64,000 nucleotides of DNA, taken from Candidatus Peribacteria bacterium (GTDB lineage: Bacteria > Patescibacteriota > Gracilibacteria > UBA1369 > LOWO2-01-FULL-3). Under the pieces are notes generated by a model that searched no databases, had not been told where the DNA came from, and was given only the letters and a program-made list of their open reading frames with translations. A program made the translations under genes and the position numbers. Positions 9,264 through 18,500 of the stretch are shown piece after piece. Position 1 is the first letter of the stretch; every line of letters starts with the position of its first letter. The stretch spans positions 1 to 64,000 of the forward strand of contig CALRGV010000002.1 of NCBI GenBank assembly GCA_943358175.1, given 5' to 3'.

Positions 9264-9767
9264 ATGGAAGTCCGCACAAAAGCTTTAGTCACAGTTCTAT
9301 TGGTTGGAGCCATAATTGGAGGGTTTACTTTGCAATCCCAAAATAAAAATCTTTTCAAAGGACAATTAGTAAAAAGAGATACCGGCACTCCGGCCGCTCC
9401 CGTAGATTCCGCAGCCGCTGAGATGTCGGACCTTGAGACAGATTTAGTAATAATAGCCCCTACCGAACCAAACGGAGATATTAGCGCCAAGGTCACGATC
9501 ACCAACAAAGGCCCGGCCAACATCGACGGCAAAAAGCCCTTCAAATACAGTGTCTACATAAACAATACTGAAGTATTCACCAATACAGACTCCTACACCA
9601 CCATGAGCGCCGGCGATTCCTTTAGCTTCACTTACCCAATCTCAAGAGCCGTCTACCAATACCCAGACTCCGGCACCGCCAAAATCATAGTCGACGCCGA
9701 CAATGTGATTACCGAAACGGACGAGGAGAATAATTCGAAAGAGGTGGATTATAATCTGGGAAAATAA
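9264..9767 (+). CDS. CARDB-domain surface or secreted protein
   Basis: 167 residues. Residues 7-23 form a hydrophobic N-terminal segment after a charged start (MEVRTKALVTVLLVGAII), a signal peptide or membrane anchor. A short linker leads to a CARDB-type beta-sandwich (about 52-165). It has the typical DLVI...P...NGDISAKVTITNKGPANI start and the DNVITETDEENN ending, which resembles a calcium-binding loop. Such domains act as adhesive modules on the cell surface. It follows rmuC by ~50 nt on the same strand; a functional link is not evident. Confidence 0.8.
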   Translation: MEVRTKALVTVLLVGAIIGGFTLQSQNKNLFKGQLVKRDTGTPAAPVDSAAAEMSDLETDLVIIAPTEPNGDISAKVTITNKGPANIDGKKPFKYSVYINNTEVFTNTDSYTTMSAGDSFSFTYPISRAVYQYPDSGTAKIIVDADNVITETDEENNSKEVDYNLGK

Positions 9768-9773
9768 ATAAAT

Positions 9774-11693
9774 TTATTTTCCTTCCCTGTGCAGGAACTG
9801 TGCAACATCAGCCATCAAAGAAGGCATAGGTTTTCCTGTAGTTTCGTCCATGATTCTAGCTCCGCCCACAGCTTCCATACCATCCATGTCAGGAATAAAG
9901 TCAGTGAAATGTTTAGAGATGAAAGCATCATGCTTAGCTTGATCCGCACTTTCGTAAATTCCTTCCAGCTCAACCCATTGATTCTTAACAGTATCGATAT
10001 ATTGCAACAACTTTGCTCTATCTCCATTGAAGCTCCACTTGCCATCTTCACCACTCTGCAAAATTCCAGCATTCTGAGCTTCTCTCACAAATGATAAATA
10101 AGAAAGATAGTATGGATATTGAGAAGCTTCATTTCTCTTCTGGGCGTACCTCATACCTTGAGCAACTTGAGAAACTACGAAACCAATGAGCGCATCATCA
10201 GAAAGACTTTCTGCATTGAGATGAGCCAAAGCATATTCAGTTCCGCTTGCTTTCCACTCCTCGCATCCCTGTGCGTCGCGGCCTTCTCGGAAAGGAGTTC
10301 TATCTCCAATATTGTGTCCCATTTCGTGTCTGGCAATATCAGCTAAAGCCTGATTGTAATCAACCTTAGCCAACAATTCTTTTGGCAGAAAATTCACAAA
10401 CAAAGTTTCTCCAGCCTCTCTAAGTCTCTTCATCAATACATTCGGAGACATATTTGAAACAACACCTTCCTCATCTCTTACCTTAAAGTGATTTGGCAGA
10501 TTTTGCCCTGCTGATTCGAAATCTAATTGAGCTCCTGACTGAATAGCAGGGTATACCGTAGTGACACCTTCAATTCCAATACTATCAATACCTGACAAGG
10601 CTTTTGGCATACCGGTAAGCAGAGCCGGTAATTTTTCCTTCACATCTTTTAATGCCTCGGCCTTAGCCAAGTCTGAAGGGTGATTTGGCACAATTACTTT
10701 TACTGTCAGTTCAGGCCCAATTCCGGATGAATTACCGGCATAACCCCATTCCTGAGAATGAGTCGAAACAATTCTATTTCCGGGAGCATTAGCCTGTCTT
10801 ACAAACGCACGTTCTGTCGCTTCCCAAGCAGCATCAACTTCCTTAACATCAGTGGTATTCATAGCTTTAAGAAGCTTGTCATAAAAATCTAATTTTAAAG
10901 CTAACAAACTTTGATCCACTTTTGGATTTCCTTTCAAATCACTTAATTCATCAATCAAAGTGTCAATAACATAATTCGCGTCACCGTATTCTTTAGACAT
11001 AAATTCTTGAACCGGAACCTCCATATAACCACCCTGGCCATCTTCTACTGTCATGTGCCATCTGCTTGTAAAACCCAATTCTGCTCTTTTTTCTTCACTG
11101 CATGCATGCCTCATCCCTTGCCATTTGATAAACATATCGTCCATAATACCTGCGAGTTCCGCATCTCCTTTTAGCTCCACGGCTTCGAGAGCCGTAAATC
11201 CTTTAGCTTCAGCCTCTTCAGCTGTTTCTCCCAGCATATTTGTCATCACAATTCGGGAAACAGTTTGGTACGCAGCAGCCAATTGCAAGAAAGCAGGTTT
11301 TTCGTTTTGGGAAGCATTCGAATAATTCACGTAGGTGACAACCATCTCTGCCGCTTTTCGCTTATCTCCAGGAAGTTTTGGGATAACTCTTTCAACCATA
11401 TATCTTACCGCAATTGCATTAGCCACCTCAAAAACATGATAATAATCAGCTGATTCTATTTGCTCAGCCATTTCCTGCATAATAGGATCATTAAGAACTT
11501 CGGCAGCCGTTGGCATTGTTAAAGCCGTCATTTGCAAAAGACTACCTTCGCCATCTGTGATTGAAGGAACTACGCTATCAGCATCCACAGCCTCTACTGG
11601 TTCCGGAGCAGCAGCTCCTTGCTCAGCAGGCACATCCAAACCTTCAGCATCTACTAAAGCCTTATCATCATCTTCTCTCGGAGTAGTTCCCAT
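9774..11693 (-). CDS. Large protein with HExxH metalloprotease-like motif
   Basis: 639 residues, family not recognised. The only clear motif is a zinc-metallopeptidase HEMGH (456-460) inside ADIARHEMGHNIGD, followed by acidic residues (E478, E486) that could supply a third ligand. There is no signal peptide or membrane helix, so it is probably cytoplasmic or exported by an unknown route. The first 60 residues are acidic and disordered; the rest appears helical. It lies convergently to the CARDB gene with 6 nt between stops and has its own start just upstream of the nuclease gene region. A peptidase function is inference from the HExxH motif alone. Confidence 0.7.
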   Translation of the reverse strand: MGTTPREDDDKALVDAEGLDVPAEQGAAAPEPVEAVDADSVVPSITDGEGSLLQMTALTMPTAAEVLNDPIMQEMAEQIESADYYHVFEVANAIAVRYMVERVIPKLPGDKRKAAEMVVTYVNYSNASQNEKPAFLQLAAAYQTVSRIVMTNMLGETAEEAEAKGFTALEAVELKGDAELAGIMDDMFIKWQGMRHACSEEKRAELGFTSRWHMTVEDGQGGYMEVPVQEFMSKEYGDANYVIDTLIDELSDLKGNPKVDQSLLALKLDFYDKLLKAMNTTDVKEVDAAWEATERAFVRQANAPGNRIVSTHSQEWGYAGNSSGIGPELTVKVIVPNHPSDLAKAEALKDVKEKLPALLTGMPKALSGIDSIGIEGVTTVYPAIQSGAQLDFESAGQNLPNHFKVRDEEGVVSNMSPNVLMKRLREAGETLFVNFLPKELLAKVDYNQALADIARHEMGHNIGDRTPFREGRDAQGCEEWKASGTEYALAHLNAESLSDDALIGFVVSQVAQGMRYAQKRNEASQYPYYLSYLSFVREAQNAGILQSGEDGKWSFNGDRAKLLQYIDTVKNQWVELEGIYESADQAKHDAFISKHFTDFIPDMDGMEAVGGARIMDETTGKPMPSLMADVAQFLHREGK

Positions 11694-11766
11694 ATTTAAA
11701 AAATTATTAAATGGAGATGTTTATATCACGGAAAATATTTGAATGTCAATCATCCAAAATCAATAC

Positions 11767-12537
11767 CTAAAACAACTTCCCTTGCGCCTCTTTCCCATTC
11801 ACCGCCGCCACATACGCGCAATAGTCGCACGCCTCGCCAGCACCCGGAATCTCTTCCCCGCATAGACACTCATGTAATTCTCGCACTTTTCCTTCCACCC
11901 AGCCATCATCGCCCGCATACGGAATCAGCTTCACCGTAAAATCCAACCTTCCATCAAACCCCGCCTTATCCTTCACGCCATTGCAATACACAAAATATCC
12001 AACCCCAGACACCGCAAATCCATTTTTCCGAAAGAGCCACTGATACACCTCCATTTGTCGCTTGTAACCATCCTGCCACTCGGCATCAAGACTCACTTCA
12101 CCATCTTTAGAAGTCGCTTTATAATCCACAATAATCAGCTCACCGTTTGGCGCCACCCACACATCATCCACGCCACCGGTCACTAGAAGATTTGTTTCCG
12201 GCACTTGATAGGTGATACCTCTGCGCATGGAATCGCGCCACTCATCCATTTGAGCATGTTTGAACGGCACGGCATATACTCCGGCCGCTTTCATTAAGGG
12301 ATGCGCTTCACCTTTGACCCTATATCCATCAAACTCTTTTTTGAGCAAAGTATCCACAGCCGAATTCAGCGAAAACGGAAAACTCGGCGGCTGCCCCACA
12401 CCAAGTCTGCGATCTAGATAAAAACACCTCGGGCACTTGATAAACAAATCAATCTTCGACCGACTCAAACGAAAAGGTGAGGTGGACGTCGGATTATAAA
12501 GATTGCGAGTGCGTTGGGGTTTGTAAAATTTGGACAT
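11767..12537 (-). CDS. PD-(D/E)XK nuclease of the Cas4/RecB type
   Basis: 256 residues. The nuclease core is visible as GGVDD (121-125), IIVDYKAT (135-142; D138, K140) and QMEVYQW (161-167), the classic D...DxK...QxxxY pattern of Cas4/RecB-like exonucleases. Cysteines C35/C38 near the N-terminus and C224/C226/C237/C240 near the C-terminus could bind an iron-sulphur cluster as in Cas4 and AddB. No CRISPR array or other cas gene is in the window, so this is a stand-alone DNA-processing nuclease. Its start overlaps the stop of the upstream BRO/DinD gene, so the two are translationally coupled. Confidence 0.82.
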   Translation of the reverse strand: MSKFYKPQRTRNLYNPTSTSPFRLSRSKIDLFIKCPRCFYLDRRLGVGQPPSFPFSLNSAVDTLLKKEFDGYRVKGEAHPLMKAAGVYAVPFKHAQMDEWRDSMRRGITYQVPETNLLVTGGVDDVWVAPNGELIIVDYKATSKDGEVSLDAEWQDGYKRQMEVYQWLFRKNGFAVSGVGYFVYCNGVKDKAGFDGRLDFTVKLIPYAGDDGWVEGKVRELHECLCGEEIPGAGEACDYCAYVAAVNGKEAQGKLF

Positions 12538-13376
12538 TATTCTAGGGATTTTTTACTTTGAGGATTCTTCAGTAAATTCTGCTTCGTAACGACTGATCTA
12601 CCAAGTTTCTCTTCAAGTTTCTGTCGAGCTCCTCCGGCAATATCACCACCGGCTTTCGCGTCGCTTTTTAGTTTTGCGACTCCCTGGGATTCTTCATTAC
12701 GATGAATTTCCGTAGTCGCGCGTTCTCCGAGCATATTGAAAATCAGTTCAAAATCATCCATATGGTCACGTAAGTTTTCACGCTTTAAACCCTTCAGATT
12801 TTTATATTCATTTGGAGTAAGGCCAAATGTAGCTTTTGAAATTTCCGCAGTTAAAATCTCATAATCTCTATGATTATTAGCACCGCGATTTTTCCATTCA
12901 TCAGTAAGCTCTTCGCGAATTGCGATACCGCGCATGCGCTTTTCAATCCAATCATCCGAGTAACCTTTTGACTTATAGAGAACACGCGTACGTTTTGTCG
13001 CCAATTCAGGATCTTCTATTTCTTGGATTCTTTCATATCCAGTTTTGGCCAACCAACGCTTCAATGGTTCCACCTTAGGTGACGGTACAGACTGGAGAAT
13101 GCGAAATATAGCTTCGGTATTGGCACAGTCAGTTGCATATTTTTTACCATCAGAAGCTTCCAATTTCAGTTGTCTACAAATTGTAGATAACTGAAATTCA
13201 CCTTCATTCTCTACTCTTGCCTTCATTGCCGTCCAGTATTTACTCGGCTGCGTACTATCGGTTAGCGCCTGAATGATATCCACTATTGAAAACCACCATT
13301 CACCACCATGTAGAATTTTTCTAATGTTCCTCCCCTCGAAAATAGCTATTTTTGTTATTTCATCTGGTCCTTGCAT
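12537..13376 (-). CDS. BRO-N/DinD-like DNA-damage-inducible protein
   Basis: 279 residues. The N-terminus (IAIFEGRNIRKILHGGEWWFSIVDIIQALTD segment, about 10-40) matches the BRO-N prophage antirepressor fold. The second half (NNHRDYEILTAEI, FGLTPNEYKNLKGLKRENLRDHM, AKAGGDIAGGARQKLEE) matches DNA-damage-inducible protein D, whose E. coli form modulates RecA. The gene holds a striking 37-nt palindrome at 13162-13198, and its upstream region carries two more inverted repeats. Autoregulation or damage control is plausible but unproven. It is coupled with the downstream Cas4/RecB-like nuclease. Confidence 0.75.
   Translation of the reverse strand: MQGPDEITKIAIFEGRNIRKILHGGEWWFSIVDIIQALTDSTQPSKYWTAMKARVENEGEFQLSTICRQLKLEASDGKKYATDCANTEAIFRILQSVPSPKVEPLKRWLAKTGYERIQEIEDPELATKRTRVLYKSKGYSDDWIEKRMRGIAIREELTDEWKNRGANNHRDYEILTAEISKATFGLTPNEYKNLKGLKRENLRDHMDDFELIFNMLGERATTEIHRNEESQGVAKLKSDAKAGGDIAGGARQKLEEKLGRSVVTKQNLLKNPQSKKSLE
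13162..13198. repeat. 37-nt palindrome inside the BRO/DinD gene
   Basis: Arms of 16 bp (13162-13177 and 13183-13198, starting AATTTCAGTT) pair fully apart from one G-T pair, around a 5-nt loop AAATT. The inner part reads TCTAC-AAATT-GTAGA. The outer half, TTCAGTT...AACTGAA, recurs in the upstream inverted repeat at 13502-13538. A coding region does not need such a structure; an operator, a hairpin or a nuclease target are options. Confidence 0.85.
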
Positions 13377-13561
13377 ATAATTTCCGTAAAGAAATAAGTC
13401 TCATGAACTGATGATAGGTGAGTACACACTCACCGTCAACAACATTCTGGGCAATCATGTTGCGGAACGCATGAAATTATTTTATATAAACAATCTTTTA
13501 GAAATTCAGTTGTAAAGAAATCCTTGATAACTGAATTTTCGCTCAATTCACTGCCTTGAGC
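13377..13561. promoter_or_regulatory. Upstream region of BRO/DinD with two inverted repeats
   Basis: Non-coding stretch upstream of the DinD-like gene. A perfect 7-bp hairpin GGTGAGT-ACAC-ACTCACC lies at 13417-13434. A 10-bp inverted repeat AAATTCAGTT (13502-13511) / AACTGAATTT (13529-13538) flanks 17 nt. The second repeat shares its arms with the palindrome inside the gene, which suggests a common binding protein or element family. I saw no convincing LexA box. Confidence 0.5.
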
Positions 13562-13583
13562 TATTAGGAATTACCGAATAGCT
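13562..13583. repeat. Displaced copy of the HD gene 3' end (direct repeat, left)
   Basis: 22 nt, 21 identical to 14956-14977 in the same orientation. On the minus strand it spells the last codons LFGNS and stop of the HD gene, but here no gene precedes it. Together the two copies bracket the tspO/RelE/Panacea cassette, as an att-like or target-site duplication would. Confidence 0.7.
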
Positions 13584-13640
13584 ACTCTTTTTGAACTGCT
13601 AAGTAATCCTTAACATTTCCCAGTTTCAAAATCCCATCAC

Positions 13641-14117
13641 TCAATTCAGCACCCAAATCATATAATTAAGATACCCCGCAAAACTGACCCAAAGGATGTA
13701 TGGCAATAGCAGCCACGCCCCCGCTTTGGAAATTTTGGCAAAAGTGACGATCGTAGCCAGAATGGCCAGCCAGAGCAAAATGATTTCAATGAGCGCGCCG
13801 CCCGCACTATGCAGCCCGAAAAAGATTATTGACCAAAGTGTATTTAGGACGAGCTGAACAATGAAAACGCTGAGAGCAATTTTTACATCTTTTCGCCCCC
13901 ACCCCTTTTTCCAAACCAAAAACGCCGCGATCCCCATCAGCGCATAAAGCGTCGTCCACACCGGCCCAAACACCCACGCCGGCGGATTGAGCTCCGGCTT
14001 GACCAGACTCGCATACCACCCCGCAATACTCGGCACAGTAAACCCCGCCCCAACTATCCCGGCAAGCTCAGCGATAAGGATAGAGATGATGAGTTTAAAT
14101 GTGCTGGGGAGTTTCAT
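13641..14117 (-). CDS. tspO: TspO/MBR family membrane protein
   Basis: 158 residues with five predicted membrane helices. TspO hallmarks are visible: PSIAGWYASLVKPELNPPAWVFGPVW near residues 30-55, a WxxxY-type middle segment TLWSIIFFG, and the C-terminal SFAGYLNYMIWVLN. TspO proteins bind tetrapyrroles and other hydrophobic ligands and are linked to stress responses. The gene sits in the 1.4-kb segment bounded by the 22-nt direct repeats, next to a toxin-antitoxin pair. It may be cargo of a mobile cassette rather than a native gene. Confidence 0.93.
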   Translation of the reverse strand: MKLPSTFKLIISILIAELAGIVGAGFTVPSIAGWYASLVKPELNPPAWVFGPVWTTLYALMGIAAFLVWKKGWGRKDVKIALSVFIVQLVLNTLWSIIFFGLHSAGGALIEIILLWLAILATIVTFAKISKAGAWLLLPYILWVSFAGYLNYMIWVLN

Positions 14118-14123
14118 GGGTTT

Positions 14124-14399
14124 TCATAAATGATTAGATATCTTCAATACTACAATCTCATTTTTAGTAGAATCATATGTAAAAAGACAACGCCACTTTT
14201 TTGTTATATAAAACTCCCAAACAGGAACTCCATTCTCAAAAATATTATTTAGTTGTTTTGCATTTAAAGAGGGATAAGACAATCCGACAGCACGCAGAAA
14301 TTTAAACTTCCTTTCCACAACCTTAAAAACACGCTGATCTTTAACCTGCTTAGAGTTCTTCTCGTAATCGCTGTGAAATGTCACATTTACTCCGCTCAT
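14124..14399 (-). CDS. RelE/ParE-superfamily toxin-like protein
   Basis: 91 residues, a normal length for RelE/ParE toxins. The fold pattern is visible: N-terminal helices with DYEKNSKQVKDQRVFKVVERK, then SYPSLNAKQLNN, and the beta-rich end VWEFYITKKWRCLFTYD...IVVLKISNHL. RelE-type toxins cleave mRNA on the ribosome and ParE types poison gyrase; the sequence alone does not decide. The start overlaps the upstream Panacea gene by 4 nt (ATGA), the usual arrangement of a toxin-antitoxin operon with the antitoxin first. Confidence 0.75.
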   Translation of the reverse strand: MSGVNVTFHSDYEKNSKQVKDQRVFKVVERKFKFLRAVGLSYPSLNAKQLNNIFENGVPVWEFYITKKWRCLFTYDSTKNEIVVLKISNHL

Positions 14400-14887
14400 A
14401 AATCAGTTAAAGACAGGCTTGAATCCAGTAACGCTAAATCTTTATCGATAATTTTCCCCATGTCTCCACGATTTTCGTGAACAGTTATATTATAGGAATC
14501 CAACCCGTGGCTTAAATCTTCCAACTGCTTTGGACTTAAATTCTTATATCTGTCTAACACTGTCAACAAAAAACCTGTTAGCTCTGGACTGAATTCCCTA
14601 GGTTTTACCAATGGTAGGTAATCCTCCATTCCGCCATCAGCTTTCTTATTTTGAGTAATCTTCCCGCTGCTCACAAGATTTTTTATCAAAACCTTATAGT
14701 CATTTATCACAGGGCCCATTGGAATGGCTGCGTAATCAGCATTTGTAAGTTTCTTGTCATTCTCAAAGATATAAGTAAACTCAATAAAAAACGCCAACTT
14801 ATTAAGTTTTTTTATTCCCATATTGGGACTGGAATTGCCCAAGATGAAAAGTAATAAATCCTCTATATCGATAGTATCTTTACTCAT
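14396..14887 (-). CDS. Panacea-domain (DUF4065/SocA-like) antitoxin
   Basis: 163 residues matching the Panacea domain. Typical segments are KKLNKLAFFIEFTYIFENDKKLTNADYAAIPMGPVINDY (about 25-65) and the C-terminal NLSPKQLEDLSHGLDSY. Panacea is a promiscuous antitoxin domain that neutralises unrelated toxin families; the related SocA is a ClpXP adaptor for its toxin SocB. It precedes the RelE-like ORF with a 4-nt overlap, supporting an antitoxin role. A clpC gene is in the window at 32520, but a proteolytic link is speculation. Confidence 0.8.
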   Translation of the reverse strand: MSKDTIDIEDLLLFILGNSSPNMGIKKLNKLAFFIEFTYIFENDKKLTNADYAAIPMGPVINDYKVLIKNLVSSGKITQNKKADGGMEDYLPLVKPREFSPELTGFLLTVLDRYKNLSPKQLEDLSHGLDSYNITVHENRGDMGKIIDKDLALLDSSLSLTDL

Positions 14888-14955
14888 GCTTCAATTATAG
14901 CACACATTATAATTTCAAAAACAGAAATTTGAACAGACCATCCGTTAGTCGCAGT

Positions 14956-14977
14956 TATTAGGAATTTCCGAATAGCT
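14956..14977. repeat. 3' end of the HD gene (direct repeat, right)
   Basis: The right-hand member of the 22-nt direct repeat pair. It covers the final codons and stop of the HD-domain gene, and differs from the copy at 13562-13583 at one position. Confidence 0.7.
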
Positions 14978-15515
14978 GGCCCAACACCCCCTCCAAATCC
15001 CGAACTATCTTCTCCGGCATCTCCGCATCCTCTTTAAATATCTTCACGCACTCCTCATAAAACCAAAGCTTCTTATCCGCCGGCGCATTAAATTTCTCAT
15101 GCGCTTTCTCTCCAAACTTCCTAAACGCCTCAAGCATCGACTGTAAATTTTGTAATTTATCAGCTGCACAAACCAGCTTTGATTCATGACCAGCCCCCGC
15201 AAGATGTTTCAAATAAGCATCCTTCCGTTCCTGCCACGAGAAGGTCTTTGGCAGCTCAGTCAAATCACACACTAGGGAAGTCACTCTCTCCCCAAACTCT
15301 TCCTTCATTTGCTCTTTGGTATAGCCGGTATCCTCAATGGTGTCATGTAGTAAGCCTGCCACTATTATATCTTCGTCCTGACTGTATTCCATCAGAATCA
15401 TGGCAACAGAGAACGGATGCACAATATAAGGCAACCCATCGCCCTTACGTTCCTGTCCGTCGTGCAGTGCTCCTGCTTTGTTTATGGCTTGGTAGATTTT
15501 TGGTGAAAATTTCAT
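14958..15515 (-). CDS. SpoT-like HD-domain hydrolase (stand-alone)
   Basis: 185 residues. The RelA/SpoT hydrolase signature is clear: ALHDGQERKGDGLPYIVHP (16-34), AGLLHDTIEDT (53-63, with the metal-binding H57-D58), FGERVTSLVCDLTEL, and CAADKLQNL with a further metal Asp. There is no synthetase, TGS or ACT domain, so it would act like a small alarmone hydrolase that removes the pyrophosphate of (p)ppGpp, or on another nucleotide. It sits between hsdR (9 nt away) and the toxin-antitoxin pair, so a role in the defence block is possible. Its last codons are part of the 22-nt direct repeat. Confidence 0.83.
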   Translation of the reverse strand: MKFSPKIYQAINKAGALHDGQERKGDGLPYIVHPFSVAMILMEYSQDEDIIVAGLLHDTIEDTGYTKEQMKEEFGERVTSLVCDLTELPKTFSWQERKDAYLKHLAGAGHESKLVCAADKLQNLQSMLEAFRKFGEKAHEKFNAPADKKLWFYEECVKIFKEDAEMPEKIVRDLEGVLGQLFGNS

Positions 15516-15524
15516 GGTGGATTA

Positions 15525-18500
15525 TTAAACCTGAGCCAAATCTCTCGCGTCATGATAACGCTCATACACAAAATTATAGACTTCAAACCCCTTTAATTCA
15601 CATTCTTTTTCTGAATATTTCGGCTCTGGAAGTTTAGTGAACAACAAATCCGATATGGTGATTTTAACTCCAGCTCTATTGGTTTCAAAATCTCTCCAGT
15701 GAGGAACTAGAAGCGGACGCAAATTCATAAGCAATTCATGAGTAGCACCTTTGATACTCGCTACCTCATCAGGATTTAGATTTTCTTTAACTAATAAGTC
15801 AAAAATTGCCAACTCATCCTCACTCAAATTCTCTTTCACTGATCGCTGCTCCTCTTCACTCAAGTCCTTTGCCAACCCAACCAAATCCTCAAAAAGCTGA
15901 TCAACATCATGTGCGCCACTATTATATTCTTGCAATAATGCAACCAATCTCTCCATGAAGCCTGCTCGTTTTTTATTCCTCTTCATCATCTCGGTAATTT
16001 TTTGCTCAAGCTCGGCTGACATCGCCTCTACCTGTAAATTTTTATTATCCAGACCGGCAAAAAATGTTTGCAACGCATCGGCATCGAGAGCACTCAAATC
16101 CTTTATTTTTTTGTGAGACGAAATAACATACTCTCCAGCCTGAATAGATTTATCGAGCAAGTCCTCCAAATCTTTTTTAACCTGGGAAACATCAACACTC
16201 TGTGACCCTACGTCGCGAATACGCGAAGCCAGCACACGCACAGCCGTAACTTCCATGTAATAATTTTCCGCATCCGGATCAGGCAATACGGAACGATAAG
16301 TACTCTGTAAATCACTGGCAAGATTCAAAAACTTCTTCTTTTTCTCTTGCTGTCCAATTATGACATTCGCATACTTACCCAGTAGCAACATTTTCTGATC
16401 ACTCGGCGCCTGTATCAGAGACTCCAGTCCGATTTGCTCATCGCTCATAAAATCCTTCACAACACTAAGTGCGTTCTTTAAATTATTTAAAAGCTCATCT
16501 TTGCTTTTAATAATCTCATTTTCATCCACTCCACTAGCTGCATACAAAGCCAAGGCGCGCTCAATATTTTTGAATACACCAATGTAATCTACAATTAATC
16601 CATTTTTCTTCCCGGCATCAGCCACGCGATTAGCACGAGCGATAGTTTGCATCAAAGTATGATTTTTCAGTGGCTTATCTAAATACAAAGTAGAAAGATT
16701 AGGCACATCGAAGCCAGTAAGCCACATCGCACAGACAAAAATTATGCGCAGATTACCATCAGCTTTTTTAAATTCATCTTCCAGATTTCCACGAATTATT
16801 CTCTCACGAATTGGCTTCACATCAATTTCAAACTCTTCCATGTCAGCAATTTCATTTTGGTTATCGCCCAAGCTCACCATCACAGCCATGTCCACGTTTT
16901 CGTGCTGTTCCAGTTTCGCCAAGATTTTTTCATGCTCGCGCTCATCCGTCGCTCGTGAAAGATCCATCCCCAATTTAGCGATATATCTCTTCCACTCCTT
17001 TTGAACTTTATCATACATCCTAAAAGTAGTTTTCTTATCAATAGAAACCACCATAGCCTTTCCATCATATCCTCGTCCCACATAATGCTCCACAATATCT
17101 CGCGCCACAGTATCTAAACGATCTTCACGAGTCACAATTTCATAAAAATTAGAATATTCTCTCTCCAGCTTTTCTTCTTCATCCTCATCAAGATCATATC
17201 TATCCATTAGCTGTCCCAACTGCTCTTCAAGATTTTCATTAACATTTTTCAACCTAGGCACACGATTCTCATAATACAAAGGAACCGTAGCTCCATCCGC
17301 TACAGACTGACCAAAGTTATAGACAGATACATACTTACCAAAAGTCTTCACTGTCTCAGCTTCACCATCCGCCATTAGCGGTGTACCGGTAAAACCGATG
17401 AAAGATGCCTTTGGCAAAGCTTTACGCATATTAAGTGCCATACTATCGTATTGAGTACGGTGTGCCTCATCGGTCATCACAATGATGTCCTCCCGCTCAG
17501 ATATTGCTCCACTAATATCCTGAAATTTTTGAATCGTAGTGAAAATCTGACGATGGTCTGCTCTTAATAAATACTTAAGATCAGCTATAGAATCTGCTTG
17601 CACCCTTTTCTCAGTAACTGCTCCAACATTCACAAAATTATCATACGCCTGCCCATCCAGCTGCGTCCTATCCGTCACGATTACAAAAGTAAAATTACCC
17701 TTCAATTTGCGTAGAACTTTTTGCGAAAGAAAAACCATGGAATAAGACTTTCCTGAGCCTTGTGTATGCCAAAAAACTCCCAGTTTTCCACCCAGCTCCT
17801 TACGATGCACCACATTTTCAAACCCACGATTAACGCCAAAGTACTGAAAATATCTAGGAACAATTTTTTTTGCCTCACCTTTTGCTTCATCAAACAAAAT
17901 ATAGTTCTCAAAAATATCCAGCATTCGCACCTTATTGCAGACCCCACTAAGCATAGTAGCCAAGTCAGTTTTTGGCTTATCCTCTTCTCTCTCCTCTTTT
18001 TTCCATTCATTAAAGAACTCATATTCCGCTGTCATAGATCCAAATTTATTTTCAATACCATTGGAAATAACAATTCCCATATTGTACCAAAATAGTTTTG
18101 GAATAGTATCCTTGTAATCACGAATATTATCTCGGTGCGCATCCACTAAGCTTTTATGAGAAGCTTTGAGTTCTAATAGCAGCAGGGGAATCCCATTCAC
18201 AAAAAGCACCACATCTGGTCGACGCGTATACATTTCTCCTACTACCCACAACTGCGACACCGCCAAAAAATTATTATTCTCCACATTATCAAAATCAAAA
18301 AACTTCACCAGTTCGGTCCAGCTATCACCATTATCTCCCACAACATTTACATTCACCCCATCTCTCAAAAGTTTATAAATCACTTGATTAGCCTTCACCA
18401 AACTCAAATTCGACCTATCCCGCGTAATAGCATCCATAGCCTGATTAAGCTGCTCTTCAGGTCTTCCCGGATTAATCTTCCTCATCGCATCCAACAAATA

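Noticed and set aside
11767..12537. Cas4 of a CRISPR system
   Set aside because: No array, Cas1, Cas2 or other cas gene is present; the family has many stand-alone members.
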